A stretch of DNA of 25,238 bases. It comes from Patescibacteria group bacterium UBA5194. GTDB lineage: Bacteria; Patescibacteriota; Gracilibacteria; BD1-5; UBA6164. Where the stretch lies: contig DHWA01000050.1 in the NCBI GenBank assembly GCA_002412935.1, forward strand, positions 1 to 25,238, in the 5' to 3' direction. The position numbers and the translations under genes are program-made. Below, one piece after another: positions 11,128-21,002 of the stretch; within the stretch, counting starts at the first letter, position 1; each line of letters opens with the position of its first letter. The notes under the pieces were generated by a model that made no database searches, was not told where the DNA came from, and was given only the letters and a program-made list of their open reading frames with translations.

Positions 11128-11938
11128 ATTATTAGTAATACTAACATCTATTTTTGTAATTACTGCAATTATTTATAATTATGCAAATTTTTTGGTATTT
11201 TTAAATATTGCTATGTGAAATTTCAATTTTTATAATTGAAATTATCCTTTATCTAGTATTTATCACCAAAAATCTGAGAAAAAATCTCCAGATGATTTTT
11301 TAAATTATAATTTATGATGAGATTATTATAAACTATGAAATTATGCTAAAAGTTTAGAATATTATGCTAAAATTGATTTATGATCAGCTTCTAGTTTAGT
11401 TTTAGACACATATTATAATTTGGGAAATGTTTTTTATAAATTAGGAGAAAATGAACTAAATGACATACAAAAAAAAGTCGATTTATGGAAAAGGTCTTTA
11501 CAAAGCTATAACCAAATTTTATTCAAAAAAGAGGATAAAAAAACAAGAGAAAATTATAATTTTGTATTAAAAAAATTAAATGATTTGATAGAACAAATTC
11601 AAAAAAAACAAGAACAAAAACAACAAGGCAGTGAAAAATCGCAAAAAGAAGATAATCAAGATAAAAATGAAACGGATGATAATAACCAAACTCAGACTAT
11701 ACAGTCATGAAGATGAGAAGAATATAAAATCTGAGAAAAAGAAAAATTAACTCCATTAACAGAAGAAGAAAAAAAAGAATTAGAAGAGTACAATAAAAAA
11801 TTGAAACAAGAACAAAAAGAAAATTCAAACTTGTTTGGTAAAAATATTCAAGAAAATAATCAAGATGTGTTTGATGTGATCAGACAAGATCCACTTTTTA
11901 ATGACTCAATATTAAATCAAGGTGAGAAAGATTGGTAG
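11108..11938 (+). CDS. TPR-like membrane-anchored protein, BatC/BatE-like
   Basis: A 276-residue protein with an N-terminal membrane segment (about residues 6-22). A tetratricopeptide-like region follows around residues 70-160, with paired-helix features such as GNYAKSLEYYAKIDLG, YYNLGNVFYKLGE and SLQSYNQILFKKEDKKTREN. The rest is a highly charged Gln/Glu/Lys-rich tail. In Bat operons the gene after the vWA genes encodes a TPR protein of this shape (BatC/BatE), thought to support complex assembly. The first 20 bases overlap the preceding vWA gene, so the two are surely co-transcribed. The operon ends at a strong hairpin terminator 40 bases downstream. The Bat assignment rests on order and shape rather than on a distinctive motif. 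Confidence 0.75.
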
Positions 11939-11960
11939 AAATATAATTAAAAAACAACTT

Positions 11961-11988
11961 TTTGTAATTTCAAAAAATTAAATATAAT
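11961..11988 (+). promoter_or_regulatory. Possible promoter overlapping the terminator
   Basis: A TTGTAA (11962-11967) lies 15 bases before TATAAT (11983-11988). The -10 falls in the left arm of the terminator stem. Transcription would start near 11995, leaving a leader of about 24 bases before the ATG at 12019. Confidence 0.35.
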
Positions 11989-12018
11989 CATAAAAATATT
12001 TTATGATTATATTTTTTT
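11979..12018 (+). terminator. Rho-independent terminator of the vWA operon
   Basis: A perfect 15-bp stem (11981-11995 with 11999-12013, loop ATA) runs directly into a seven-T run at 12012-12018. The ATG of the next gene begins at the next base. Confidence 0.85.
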
Positions 12019-12426
12019 ATGCACAAAACATCTTGAAACATAACATTTGAACAACAAATCAATTTTAAAATTGAAAATTTGCATTTTGTTGAAAGTCTTA
12101 ATCCTATTTGAACGTATACTTATTTTTTTTATTGAAAAACTTATATTAAAACAAGTATTGAGTTACTTCAAGAATTAGAAAAAATAGCTTGAGTAAAATA
12201 TGTAAATCAAGATATTTCTATATCGACAGAAGATGATTTAGATATTTATACAGATAAAAAATTAGAATGAGTATATACTATGATTTCTATAGAATGAGCA
12301 AAAGAAACATTTAAAACAGTAGTTGATAAATTTAAAGACTCTTCACCTTTTATAGTTTCTATAAGAGAATCTGTAAATAGTCCTAGATTTGGAAATAGAA
12401 TTATAAAAGTTGATATAGTTAATTAA
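12019..12426 (+). CDS. Hypothetical protein, 135 aa
   Basis: I do not recognise this protein. It begins MHKTSGNITFEQQINFK at the ATG directly after the terminator T-run and ends VDIVN. It has no membrane segment or signal peptide and alternates beta-like and amphipathic helical stretches (SIELLQELEKIAGVKYV, then AKETFKTVVDKFKDS), which suggests a small alpha/beta fold. It contains several UGA-Gly codons. It lies seven bases upstream of rlmH on the same strand, so the two are probably co-transcribed. No conserved cysteines, histidines or nucleotide-binding loops are visible. Confidence 0.7.
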
Positions 12427-12433
12427 AGAAAAT

Positions 12434-12886
12434 ATGATAAAAATTCTTACAATCAGTGATAGTTATAAACACTTTGAAGAACCAATAAAAGAATATAAAA
12501 AAAGGCTTTGAAAAAAAGTGGAGATAATAAAACTTAAACCAAGTAAAAAAGATAGTATAGACGAGATTATAAGAGAGGAAACAAAATTGGTGATAGATAG
12601 ATTATCAAAAACAAGTGCTTTTAAAATAGTACTTTCTATTGAATGAAAAAGTTTTTCAACGATTGAATTTATGAACTTTATACAATATAAATTTCAAAAT
12701 AATTGAGAAATAGTTTTTGTGATAGGTTGACCTTATTGATTGGATTATACCGAACTAAAAAAATATATAGATTTTGAAATATCTTTTTCGTCTATGACTT
12801 TTCCTCATATAGAAGCATTGGTTATATTATTGGAACAGCTTTATAGAATAGATACAATAAAAATGAAGAAGAGTTATCATTATTAG
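12434..12886 (+). CDS. rlmH: 23S rRNA pseudouridine-1915 N3-methyltransferase
   Basis: A 150-residue SPOUT-class methyltransferase that uses SAM to methylate pseudouridine 1915 in helix 69 of 23S rRNA. The start matches the family (MIKILTISDSY) and is followed by KEYKKRLGKKVEIIKLKPSK. The SAM-binding knot holds LSIEGKSFSTIEF and IVFVIGGPYGLD, with GGPYG at residues 98-102. The C-terminus SMTFPHIEALVILLEQLYRIDTIKMKKSYHY has the expected LLEQLYR and terminal YHY. Length is typical (155 in E. coli). Two of the three loop glycines (G99 and G102) are UGA codons, strong evidence for UGA = Gly. It sits seven bases after an unknown gene. Confidence 0.96.
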
Positions 12887-12937
12887 ATAGTGATTCTATG
12901 TATAGGATATTTGCAATATTTTAAATAATTTTTTTTA

Positions 12938-12976
12938 TTTGTCATTCCGGACTTGATCCGGAATCTACCTTATATT
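12938..12976 (+). repeat. Left inverted repeat flanking the GIY-YIG gene
   Basis: TTTGTCATTCC, hairpin TTCCGGA-CTTGA-TCCGGAA, then TCTACCTTATATT. It ends five bases before the GIY-YIG ATG. Its reverse complement matches the right copy at 13276-13313 with about two differences. Confidence 0.9.
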
Positions 12977-12981
12977 TCACT

Positions 12982-13269
12982 ATGAATAAGTACTTTGTTT
13001 ATATAATAAGTAATTTAAATAATACAACATTGTATACTTGAGTCACTAATGATATTATTAGAAGGATTTATGAACACAAAAATAAATTGGTAAAATGATT
13101 CAGTAAGGAATATAATCTTACAAAACTTATTTATTATGAAATATATGATGATATAAAAATTGCTATAAATAGAGAAAAACAAATAAAAAATTGGAAAAGA
13201 GAATGGAAAGATATACTTATTGATAAAGTAAATATCAATAGAAATGATTTGTATGATGATTTATTATAA
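12982..13269 (+). CDS. Small GIY-YIG endonuclease, enclosed by inverted palindromic repeats
   Basis: A 95-residue single-domain GIY-YIG nuclease of the short UPF0213/YhbQ-like type. The signature reads VYI (residues 6-8) with YTG at 18-20, followed by VTNDIIRRIYEHK carrying the catalytic Arg (R27) and conserved His. KLIYYE and AINREKQIKNWKREWK, with the conserved Glu, come later. Such proteins cut DNA with one catalytic tyrosine and a divalent metal. It lies between rlmH and a peptidase gene and is bracketed, five bases upstream of the ATG and seven bases downstream of TAA, by inverted copies of the repeat scattered through this window. This suggests a self-contained unit of about 375 bases. 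A role in spreading the repeat is inferred. Confidence 0.9.
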
Positions 13270-13275
13270 TAAGAA

Positions 13276-13313
13276 CAATACAAGGAAGATTCCGGATCAA
13301 GTCCGGAATGACA
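13276..13313 (-). repeat. Right inverted repeat flanking the GIY-YIG gene
   Basis: CAATACAAGGAAGATTCC, hairpin, GGAATGACA: the inverted counterpart of 12938-12976, with the same stem TTCCGGA/TCCGGAA. It begins seven bases after the GIY-YIG stop and ends about 30 bases before the next gene. Confidence 0.9.
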
Positions 13314-13342
13314 TTATTTATAAAATAATAAACAAAAATATT

Positions 13343-15343
13343 ATGTTAAAACAAAAAATATTACAAGAACTTGAAAACACTAAAATTCCGGATTTAAAAT
13401 TTCTGTTTTCAGATGAAGTTTTGGATTTGGCACTGGATGTTTTGGTAGAACTTTTGGAAGAAGAAAAAAAGGATTTTCTAGAATTATTAAAAATAGATGA
13501 TGAAAAAATCACTTTTGACATTTTTCTTGATTTTTCTCGTCTTGATTTATTCTTTTCGCTTTTAAATCATCTACAAAATGTAAAATCTGGAGAAAAAATA
13601 AGAAATATAATTGAAGAATTTGAACCAAAATATGTAGATTTTTGAAATTATATAGCTTATAGTAAGAGATATTATGAGATGCTTGTTTATTGTAGAAATA
13701 ATTGTGAATTGGATTTAGAACAAAAAAGGATATTAGATCTTTCTATTAAATCTTATGAAGTAAAATGAATAAATTTAGAAAAGGAAAAACAAACAGAATT
13801 AAAAAAAATAAGTAAAAGACTTTCAGAAATTTCACAAAAGTTTTGAAATAATTTGCTTCTTAGTCAGAAAGAATTTAATTATATATTTAAAACTGATGAA
13901 ACTATAAAAGATATTCCAGAAAATGACTTGAAAGAAGCTAAAGATAAAGCAATACAAAAGCAAGAAGAATGATTTTTATTTGATTCTTCGCCTTCTTCAT
14001 ATATGGCTATTATGAAGTATTGTACAGATTCTCAAGTTAGAAAATATTTTTATACTTCAAAACACCAGTTTGCATCAAGTTGAAAATACGATAATAGGGA
14101 AATTATTTTAGAGATATTGAAATTGAGAGAAAAAAAAGCCAAGATTTTATGATATAAAAATTATGCAGAATTATCTCTTGTTTTCAAGATGGCTGATACT
14201 CCAGAAAATATAATAAGTCTTATAGATGAAGTAACAGGGAAAGCAAAAAATAAAGCAAATGAAGAAATAGATGAGCTAATTAAATATTTTAATTTAGAAA
14301 AATTGGATCATTGGGATATGTCTTATTACAGTAGAATATATAAAGAAAAAGAATTTAAATTTGATGAAAAAGAATTAAAAAAATATTTTGAATTTGATAA
14401 AGTGTTAAGCTGACTTTTTGAAATTGTGAACAAATTGTATTGAGTTGAAATGAGAGAAATTGTCATCGATAGTTACTCGCCTTTATTAAAGTTTTATGAA
14501 GTTTACAAAGACGATAAACTTATTTCATATTTTATAGGAGATTATTTTTATAATCCTGACAAGAGAAGTTGAGCTTGGTGTGATAATTTTAGACCGAAGA
14601 TGGAAAATGGTGAAAAGGGGCAAATTCTTCCTATAATTGTTAATGTCTGTGCTTTTGCTAAATGAGAAAAATGAAAAACTTTATTAAATTTCATTGATGT
14701 AGAAACAATTTTTCATGAGTTTGGACATGCTATACATGAAATGCTTTCAATAAGTAAATATAGTGATTTAACTTGATTTAATGTTGAATGGGATTTTGTA
14801 GAATTACCTTCACAACTTATGGAAAATTGGGCTACAGAAAAAGAATCTTTGAAAATATTTGCCAAACATAATGAAACTTGAGATGATATACCGGAAAGTA
14901 TGCTTTTAACAATGAAAAAACTTGAAAAATATTGAACGGGAAATTTTACTTTGAGACAAAATGAATTTGCAAGTTTAGATATGCATCTGCACAACAAAGC
15001 TGTTCCAGATAGTATAGATGAGTTAGATGATTATGTATTATGATTTGTAAATAATTACTCTATTTCCCCAAAAGAAAAAGATTATAAAATGTATGCTTCT
15101 TTTTCTCATATTTTTGATTGATGATATGGAGCTTGATATTATAGTTATATGCGGGCTGAGATTATAGAAGCTCAAGTATGGGGTATATTCAAGGAAAAAT
15201 GAATTTTCAATAAAGAAATTGCAAACAAGTTTTTAGATACTATATTATCAGCTTGAAGTATAAAAAAAGCAAGTGAATTATTTTATGATTTTGCTTGAGT
15301 ATCAATTTCTTCAAAGGCTTTTTTGGAAAGAAAAGGGTTTTAA
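13343..15343 (+). CDS. M3 family zinc oligopeptidase (OpdA/Dcp/thimet type)
   Basis: A 666-residue cytoplasmic metallopeptidase that cleaves short peptides. The zinc site is HEFGH at residues 458-462 in VETIFHEFGHAIHEML, with the third-ligand Glu in the WDFVELPSQLMENWA segment (M3A-type). Upstream lie YYSRIYKEKEFKFDE and FYEVYKDDKLISYFIGDYF, and downstream GGYGAGYYSYM-x-AEIIEAQ, the substrate-binding Tyr loop. Length fits the family (about 680). The start ATG was chosen because upstream in-frame sequence runs through the repeat. Oddity: residue 604, just after YYSYM, is encoded by CGG, where OpdA, Dcp and thimet oligopeptidase have Trp. A terminator follows. I leave the symbol open because the exact subfamily cannot be fixed by eye. 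Confidence 0.94.
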
Positions 15344-15386
15344 TAACTTTTTAACACACAAACTTTAAAAAATAATTGAAAATGTA

Positions 15387-15431
15387 AAAAAATAGTTATA
15401 CTAAAAATATATACTATTTTTTATTTTGTTT
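15387..15431 (+). terminator. Terminator after the M3 peptidase
   Basis: A 10-bp stem (AAAAAATAGT at 15387-15396 with ACTATTTTTT at 15413-15422), 16-base AT-rich loop, followed by more T-rich sequence. It lies between the peptidase stop and the ATG of the restriction enzyme. Confidence 0.6.
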
Positions 15432-15432
15432 T

Positions 15433-18400
15433 ATGGCTAAATTATTCAAGGATAATATAATTAAAGAAAAGTTACAGACTTTTAATATTCCTGACTTGGA
15501 AGAGAAAATAACTATTCTAAAATCTTGGGAAAATCTATACAAGACTCAAAAACTTCAAAATAAGAAAGAAGAAGAACTAGAATGACCTTTTTGAGATGAT
15601 TTTTTTTGAAAAATACTTTGATATGCAAGTCTAAGTGAAAATGAGACTTATAATAGAAAATTCCAACCAAAAGTTTTGCAGTGATGACAAAAAGCAGACT
15701 TATGATTGGGTTTTTTTGCTATTGATAGTGAGATTATGAAGGTAGTAGTCGAGCTTAAAGACTTAAAAACTTCACTTGATAAACCTCAACAAAGAGCGGG
15801 CAACCTGACTCCAGTTCAACAAGCTTTCAAATATAAACCATTTTTTAAAGAATGTGAATTTGTAATTGTTTCAAATTTCTATGAAACAAGACTTTACATT
15901 GATAGTTACTATGATTTTGAAGTTTGGACTTTATCAGACTTAATAAATCCTAAAGACAATTATTACAATTTCAGAAAATTTTATTATCTTCTTTGTAAGG
16001 AAAATTTAATTACTCAAAAATGAGATAGTAATACAAAAAGTTTACTTTCTATAATAAGAACTCAAGAAAAAGAAATCACAAAAAAGTTTTATAAGGATTA
16101 TTCTTTGCTTAGAAAAGAACTATTTAAAGATATTGTTTGAAATAATCATATAAAAAAATCAGAACTTGATTTAGTATTAAATAAAACTCAAAAAATAATA
16201 GATAGAATTATATTTATACATTTTTGTGAAGATTTGGGACTTCTACCAAATAATAAATTAAAAGAAAATATTTTAAGAGCTGAGGAAATTGGATTCACTC
16301 CGTGGGAAATGCTTAAAAAGTTTTTTGAGTTTGTTAATAGTTGAAGCGAAAAACTAGGAATTCCTGAATGATATAACTGATGACTTTTTAAAAAAGATGA
16401 TTTTCTTGATAATCTAAAAGTATGAAATGATATTTGTAAGAAGTTTGTAGATTTATGAGAATATGATTTTGAAAATGATTTGAGTGTAAATATACTTTGA
16501 CATATATTTGAACAATCAATTAGTGATATAGAGGAACTAAAAGATAAGATAAATAAAGATGAAGAATTAAAGGAAACTAGTAAAAGAAAAAAAGATGGGA
16601 TTTTTTATACTCCTGAATATATAGTAGATTATATTGTCAAAAATAGTGTTGGCAAAAAGATAGATGAATGGGAAGATGAATTGAAAGAAAAACATAATTT
16701 AAAAGAAGAAATTACAGATAAAAATTATGAGAAAAGAGCAATTTTAGTTTACTTAGAACTTCAAGAAAAAGTACAAAATATCAAGGTTTTGGATCCTGCT
16801 TGTGGAAGTGGAGCTTTTTTGGTGAAAGTTTTTGATTTCTTACTAGAAAAAAATAAAGAAATAGCAAAAAAATTGCAAGATTTGAGATGAGAATCTAACT
16901 TAAATGTGTTTGATACAGAAGCAAATTTCAAAACTATTTTGCAAAATAATATCTATTGAGTGGATTTAAACGAAGAAAGTGTAGAAATAACAAAGCTAAG
17001 TCTATGGCTAAAAACAGCTCAGAAAGGTAAAAAATTGGCAAATCTCGATAGTAATATAAAATGTGGAAATAGTTTGATAGATGATGAAAGTGTTGTAGGT
17101 GATAAGGCTTTTGTATGGGAAAAAGAGTTTCCTTTCTGTCATTCTGAACTTGATTCAGAATCTAAGGGATTTGATGTGATTGTTGGAAATCCGCCTTATG
17201 TATTTACTAGATGAAATTTATATTTTAATGATTTTAAAGATTATATTTGGCATAAGTTTCCATCAAATTTATGAAAGATAAATTTATATAGTGTATTTTT
17301 AGAATTATCTTTATCATTTTTATTAAAACAAGATTGATATTTAGGTTTTATTACTCCAGAGACATTTATAAGAACTAGTACATATCAAGATATTAGAAAA
17401 TATGTTTTTCAAAATTTTAACATAAAAATAATTGGTATTTATGGTAATTGAGTTTTTGAGAATGTTACTGCTGAAACTCTCACGATGATTATTAAAAAAT
17501 CCTATAATTTAGAAAATGAAACCTTATTTACAAAATATCAAGATAATGATATTATTGAATTCAATGTTAAACAAAAAACTTTTAAAGAAACACCTCAAAA
17601 TAGATTTGTATATAATATTACTAATTTAGATAATAGTTTATTTTCAAAGTTAGATAATAATGCAATTTTACTATGAAGTATAGCTGATACTAGAAATGGT
17701 ATAGCTACAAAAGCAGGTAAAAACGATTTTTTATCTAAGGTTATTATTAATAGTAATTATAAAAAATTATTAGAAGCTCCTGAAATATCAAGGTATTGTG
17801 TTAAATGGAGTTGAAATTATATCAATTATGATAAAGGAAAATTACATAGACCTAGAAATGAAGAAACATTTTTATCTGAAAAAATTGTTTTGATTAGAGT
17901 TTCTCCTAAATTAGTTTGTTATTATGATGATTGAAAATTTTATACTTATAATTCAGTTAATAATTTAGTCTTAATTAATAATAATTTTTCTTTAAAATAT
18001 ATAATTTGTTTATTAAATTCAATTTTGGTTAACTATTATTACAGAAAATTATTTTCATTTGATGCAGGTTTTACTATTACTGTTACAAAAGAAAATTTAG
18101 ATATTATTCCAATCAAAAATATTTCTCTTTCACAACAACAACCATTCATAGAAAAAGCAGATTTTATGCTTCTAAAAAACAAAGAATTGCAAGAAAAACT
18201 CAATTCTAGTCTAGAATTTCTAAAAAATAGATTTGCTTTAGAAAAGATAAATCAAAAACTTGAAAAATTTTATTTACTTGATTTTGTTGATTTCAAAAAA
18301 GCTTTAAATATCAAAAAAATCTCTATGACCGATGAAGAAGATTTATTGAATTGGTTCAAACAAAAATCATCAGCTTTATTAGAAATAAAAACTCAAATTG

Positions 18401-18486
18401 ATGATTGTGACAAAGAAATAGATAATATGGTTTTTGATTTGTATGGTTTGGATAAGGAGGAGAGAAAAGTAGTTTTAGGGAGTTAG
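15433..18486 (+). CDS. Type IIG restriction-modification enzyme (Eco57I-like, single chain)
   Basis: A 1,017-residue fused endonuclease, adenine methyltransferase and specificity protein. A PD-(D/E)xK-like N-terminal nuclease shows GQKADLGLG and VVVELKD (E107, K109). A helical linker follows, then the methyltransferase: motif X GIFYTPEYIVDYIV (from 389), motif I VLDPACGSGAFLV (D454), YGVDLNEESVEITKLSLWL, and motif IV NPPY at 586-589. The C-terminal third is target recognition (IADTRNGIATKAGKNDF, then FSFDAGFTITVTKENLDIIPI) plus a coiled tail. No separate R, M or S genes are adjacent, as expected for type IIG. The peptide CHSELDSES (570-577 without the Cys), 16 residues before NPPY's first proline pair, is encoded by a copy of the palindromic repeat. 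No frameshift is seen, so it looks functional. Confidence 0.94.
17135..17166 (+). repeat. Palindromic repeat copy inside the restriction enzyme gene
   Basis: CTGTCATTCTGAACTTGATT followed by CAGAATCT, stem TTCTGAA/TTCAGAA with loop CTTGA. It is translated in frame as CHSELDSES between the FVWEKEFPF and KGFDVIVGNPPY segments. It lacks the CCTTGTAT end of the longer copies. Confidence 0.85.
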
Positions 18487-18509
18487 TTTATTTTTTAACT
18501 TTTTTATTT

Positions 18510-19541
18510 ATGGTTAATTCAGATATAAAAAGGAAATATATTCCAAAGACAAATAAAGAACTTAATGAACTTTTTAATCTTGTAATAAATAAAATAAAGT
18601 TCATAAATGAAAATTATTCAAGAATTGAAGATTCAACCCATCTTCAAAATTTACTAGAAGCTTATAAAGAGATCTACTGAAAAAATGATTGAAATTGAAA
18701 TGTTGTTAAAAAATGAAAATTAATAGAATTACAAGAAGCTTATTCTGAGATATTGGAAGATGATGAAGAAAGTGAAAACTATTCTTTAAAGTCTCAAATA
18801 GAATCATTATTAGAAAGTATAAATGTAGATAAGAAAAAAATAAATGATTTTATTTTAAAAGTAGAATGAGAGTATTGAGAAAATGAAGGTTGAGAAAAGG
18901 TAAAAATTAAAGAATGATATTTTAATAGAATTGAATGACAAATTAAAAAGTTTGATGAACAATATGAAAAAATAAAAAAGGAACTTGATGCTTGAGCAAC
19001 AAATGTAGTTTTATCAAAAGTATTTAATGATAAAGTAAAAGATTATAGTAGTCGTGAAAAATATTGGGCTTTATGTTTTATCCTTGTATTAACTTCAATG
19101 ATTTTCTTCTTAATTATTATTTCAATTACAAATTTTTTTACTTGAAAAATAAATACTTTAACAGAAATTTTTTATCATATATTATTTAATTTACCACTTT
19201 TTGCTTTTATTATTTGGTTAAATATATTCATCTGAAATAGGAGAGCTGAAGCTAAAAAACTAGAAGAATCATACAAACATAAAGAAGTTATGGCAAGAGC
19301 TTATATATGATATAAAGAATCTATTTCAGAATTAACAAATAATGATAATAAACTTTTAGAAAAACATATGGAAAATTTGTTAGATGCTATGAGTGTTGAT
19401 TCAAGTAAATTTTTAAGTTCAAAATGAGAAAATCATCCTTTATATGATTTATTTAAGAATTTTTTGACAAAAGATATTAAAGATATTTTTCCTGAATGAG
19501 AGTTAGATTTTCCATGATGAAAAGTAACATTTAAAAAATAA
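18510..19541 (+). CDS. Coiled-coil protein with two membrane helices (DUF6161-like)
   Basis: A 343-residue protein of unknown function. Residues 1-180 are highly charged and helical, probably coiled coil. Two membrane helices follow (about 185-210, YWALCFILVLTSMIFFLIII; about 220-245, FHILF-type then LPLFAFIIWLNIFI). A cytoplasmic C-terminal part then includes HKEVMARAYIGYKESISEL and HPLYDLFKNFL. The order charged helices, hairpin of two helices, then an 'ARAYIGY' helical domain resembles the DUF6161 family, a weak assignment from memory. It starts 23 bases after the restriction enzyme stop and ends four bases before the next gene, so 18510-20190 at least is probably one transcript. UGA-Gly is frequent. 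Its place beside a restriction enzyme makes a defence-related role possible but unproven. Confidence 0.8.
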
Positions 19542-19545
19542 ATAT

Positions 19546-20190
19546 ATGAATATACAAAAATTTTCTAAAACAAAATTATACATTATTATATCATTTTTGG
19601 CTTCAATATTTTGAATTATGGGATTTATAATGTCTTTATATAATTACAGCTTGATTCAAAATATAAATATCATACAAGAATGAAATAATAATCAACAACA
19701 AAATGTAAATATGAATTGAGATAGTCAGATTGGAGAAGTTAATCAATATAATTGACAAATTATTCCTAAAACACAGGAAGAAATTAAAGTTGATTCATTA
19801 TCTTATAAAGCTAAAAGTTCAGTAAAAGATTTCTATAATTATATTAATAATAAAAACTTTGATAAATTATATAATATTTTTGATAAACCTTTTAAAGAGG
19901 ATAGTAATATAAAAACATACTTTTCTAATAACAGAATTAATAGATTTTTATGATTGATAGATTGAACAATAAAGCCTCAAGAAATAGAAGAAGATTTAGA
20001 TGAAAGGAAAGATACTGATTTTGTTATTAGAAGATGATTTAGATATTTTTTAAAATATGAGATAAAAAATCAACCTTATAAAGAAATACGGAAAATGATT
20101 CTTGTGAGTAATAATTGAGGAGAGAATTTTTATATTAATTCACTTTTCTGTGAAACAAAAGATTGTTGAAAATTACCTTTTTATAACTAG
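19546..20190 (+). CDS. Signal-anchored extracytoplasmic protein, unknown
   Basis: A 214-residue protein with a single N-terminal membrane anchor (about residues 10-33, LYIIISFLASIFGIMGFIMSL) and an Asn/Gln-rich linker (residues about 45-75). A soluble domain then starts SSVKDFYNYINNKNFDKLYNIFDKPF, a pattern seen in NTF2-like or similar small alpha/beta domains of exported proteins. Two pairs of nearby Cys-Gly residues lie close to the C-terminus (LFCETKDCGKL) and may form a disulfide. I do not recognise the family. Only four bases separate it from the upstream gene. One CGG codon at 20089-20091 lies in KEI-x-KMILVSNNG, where Trp would also fit. Confidence 0.75.
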
Positions 20191-20263
20191 AATTGTTTTA
20201 TATAACAATCATAAAAAGTAAAAAATAATAGAAGTAGTAATTTAAGAGAATAATTTAAATATT

Positions 20264-20938
20264 ATGATTACAGATTTATTAAAAGAATTAAACCAATATT
20301 ATTCAAATATTATAACAGCTTTGGCAACTGTTATCTATATGATTTTTACAGGTTGGTTAATATGGGAAACTAGAAAAACTAGAAAATTACAAGAGAAGCC
20401 ACACATTGAAATTTTTGTAAAAAGAGCTAATAGTTGGTGAAGTATGTTAGATTTAGTAATAAAGAATATTTGATATTCTGGAGCTTATAATATTAAATTA
20501 GATACAGATAAAGATTTAAATTTACTAGATAATGATATATACAGATTAAAAAATCTTTGATTTTTTAAAAATTGAATTTCCTTTTTACCTGTAAACTGAG
20601 AAATAATAAACACTTTAACAATATTATCTATAAATTATAATGAAAAAATTAAATGGAAAATAAATATTTTATGTCATTATAAAGATAAATTTTGAGATAC
20701 AATTAAAGATTCATTTTTAATTGATTTATCTATGTTTGAAGATACTTTTCTACCTCAAGAAGAGCCTATTTATAAAATAGAAAGAAGTATTTGAAAAATA
20801 GAAAAAAGTTTAGATAAAATATCAAGATGATTTCCTAAACTAAATGTTGTAACTCAAACAAAAAAAGAGCATATTGCTGAGTTAAAGCAGAAACAAGAGG
20901 AACTTAATGATTTTTATAAAAACAATTGAAAACAATAA
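20264..20938 (+). CDS. Membrane-anchored beta-domain protein, unknown
   Basis: A 224-residue protein with one N-terminal membrane helix (about residues 18-38, IITALATVIYMIFTGWLIW) followed by ETRKTRKLQEKPHIEIFVKR, a stop-transfer pattern. A cytoplasmic, beta-rich domain then has the 'NIGYSGAYNIKL' segment that recurs in small bacterial proteins of this plan. A charged helical C-terminus (KKEHIAELKQKQEELNDFYKN) closes it. No catalytic motif is seen. It follows the previous gene by 73 bases that hold only a weak hairpin, on the same strand. Function unknown. Together with its two upstream neighbours it makes a trio of membrane-linked proteins between a restriction enzyme and a DUF3800 gene. Confidence 0.75.
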
Positions 20939-21002
20939 ATGACATTGTAAAAACCATTTTTTGAATTACTTTAAATTAATATAAAAATTAATAACTATTA
21001 TT
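20939..21002. other. Short intergenic gap before the DUF3800 gene
   Basis: AT-rich, with no gene, repeat or clear promoter. A TTGAAT near 20962 has no well-spaced TATAAT after it. Confidence 0.5.

Noticed and set aside
6536..13313. CRISPR array from the repeated TGTCATTCC units
   Set aside because: Copies are far apart, in both orientations and inside genes, with no regular spacers and no cas genes.
20191..20210. Hairpin ATTGTT/AACAAT as a terminator
   Set aside because: Only six base pairs, all but two AT, with no T-run following on the plus strand.
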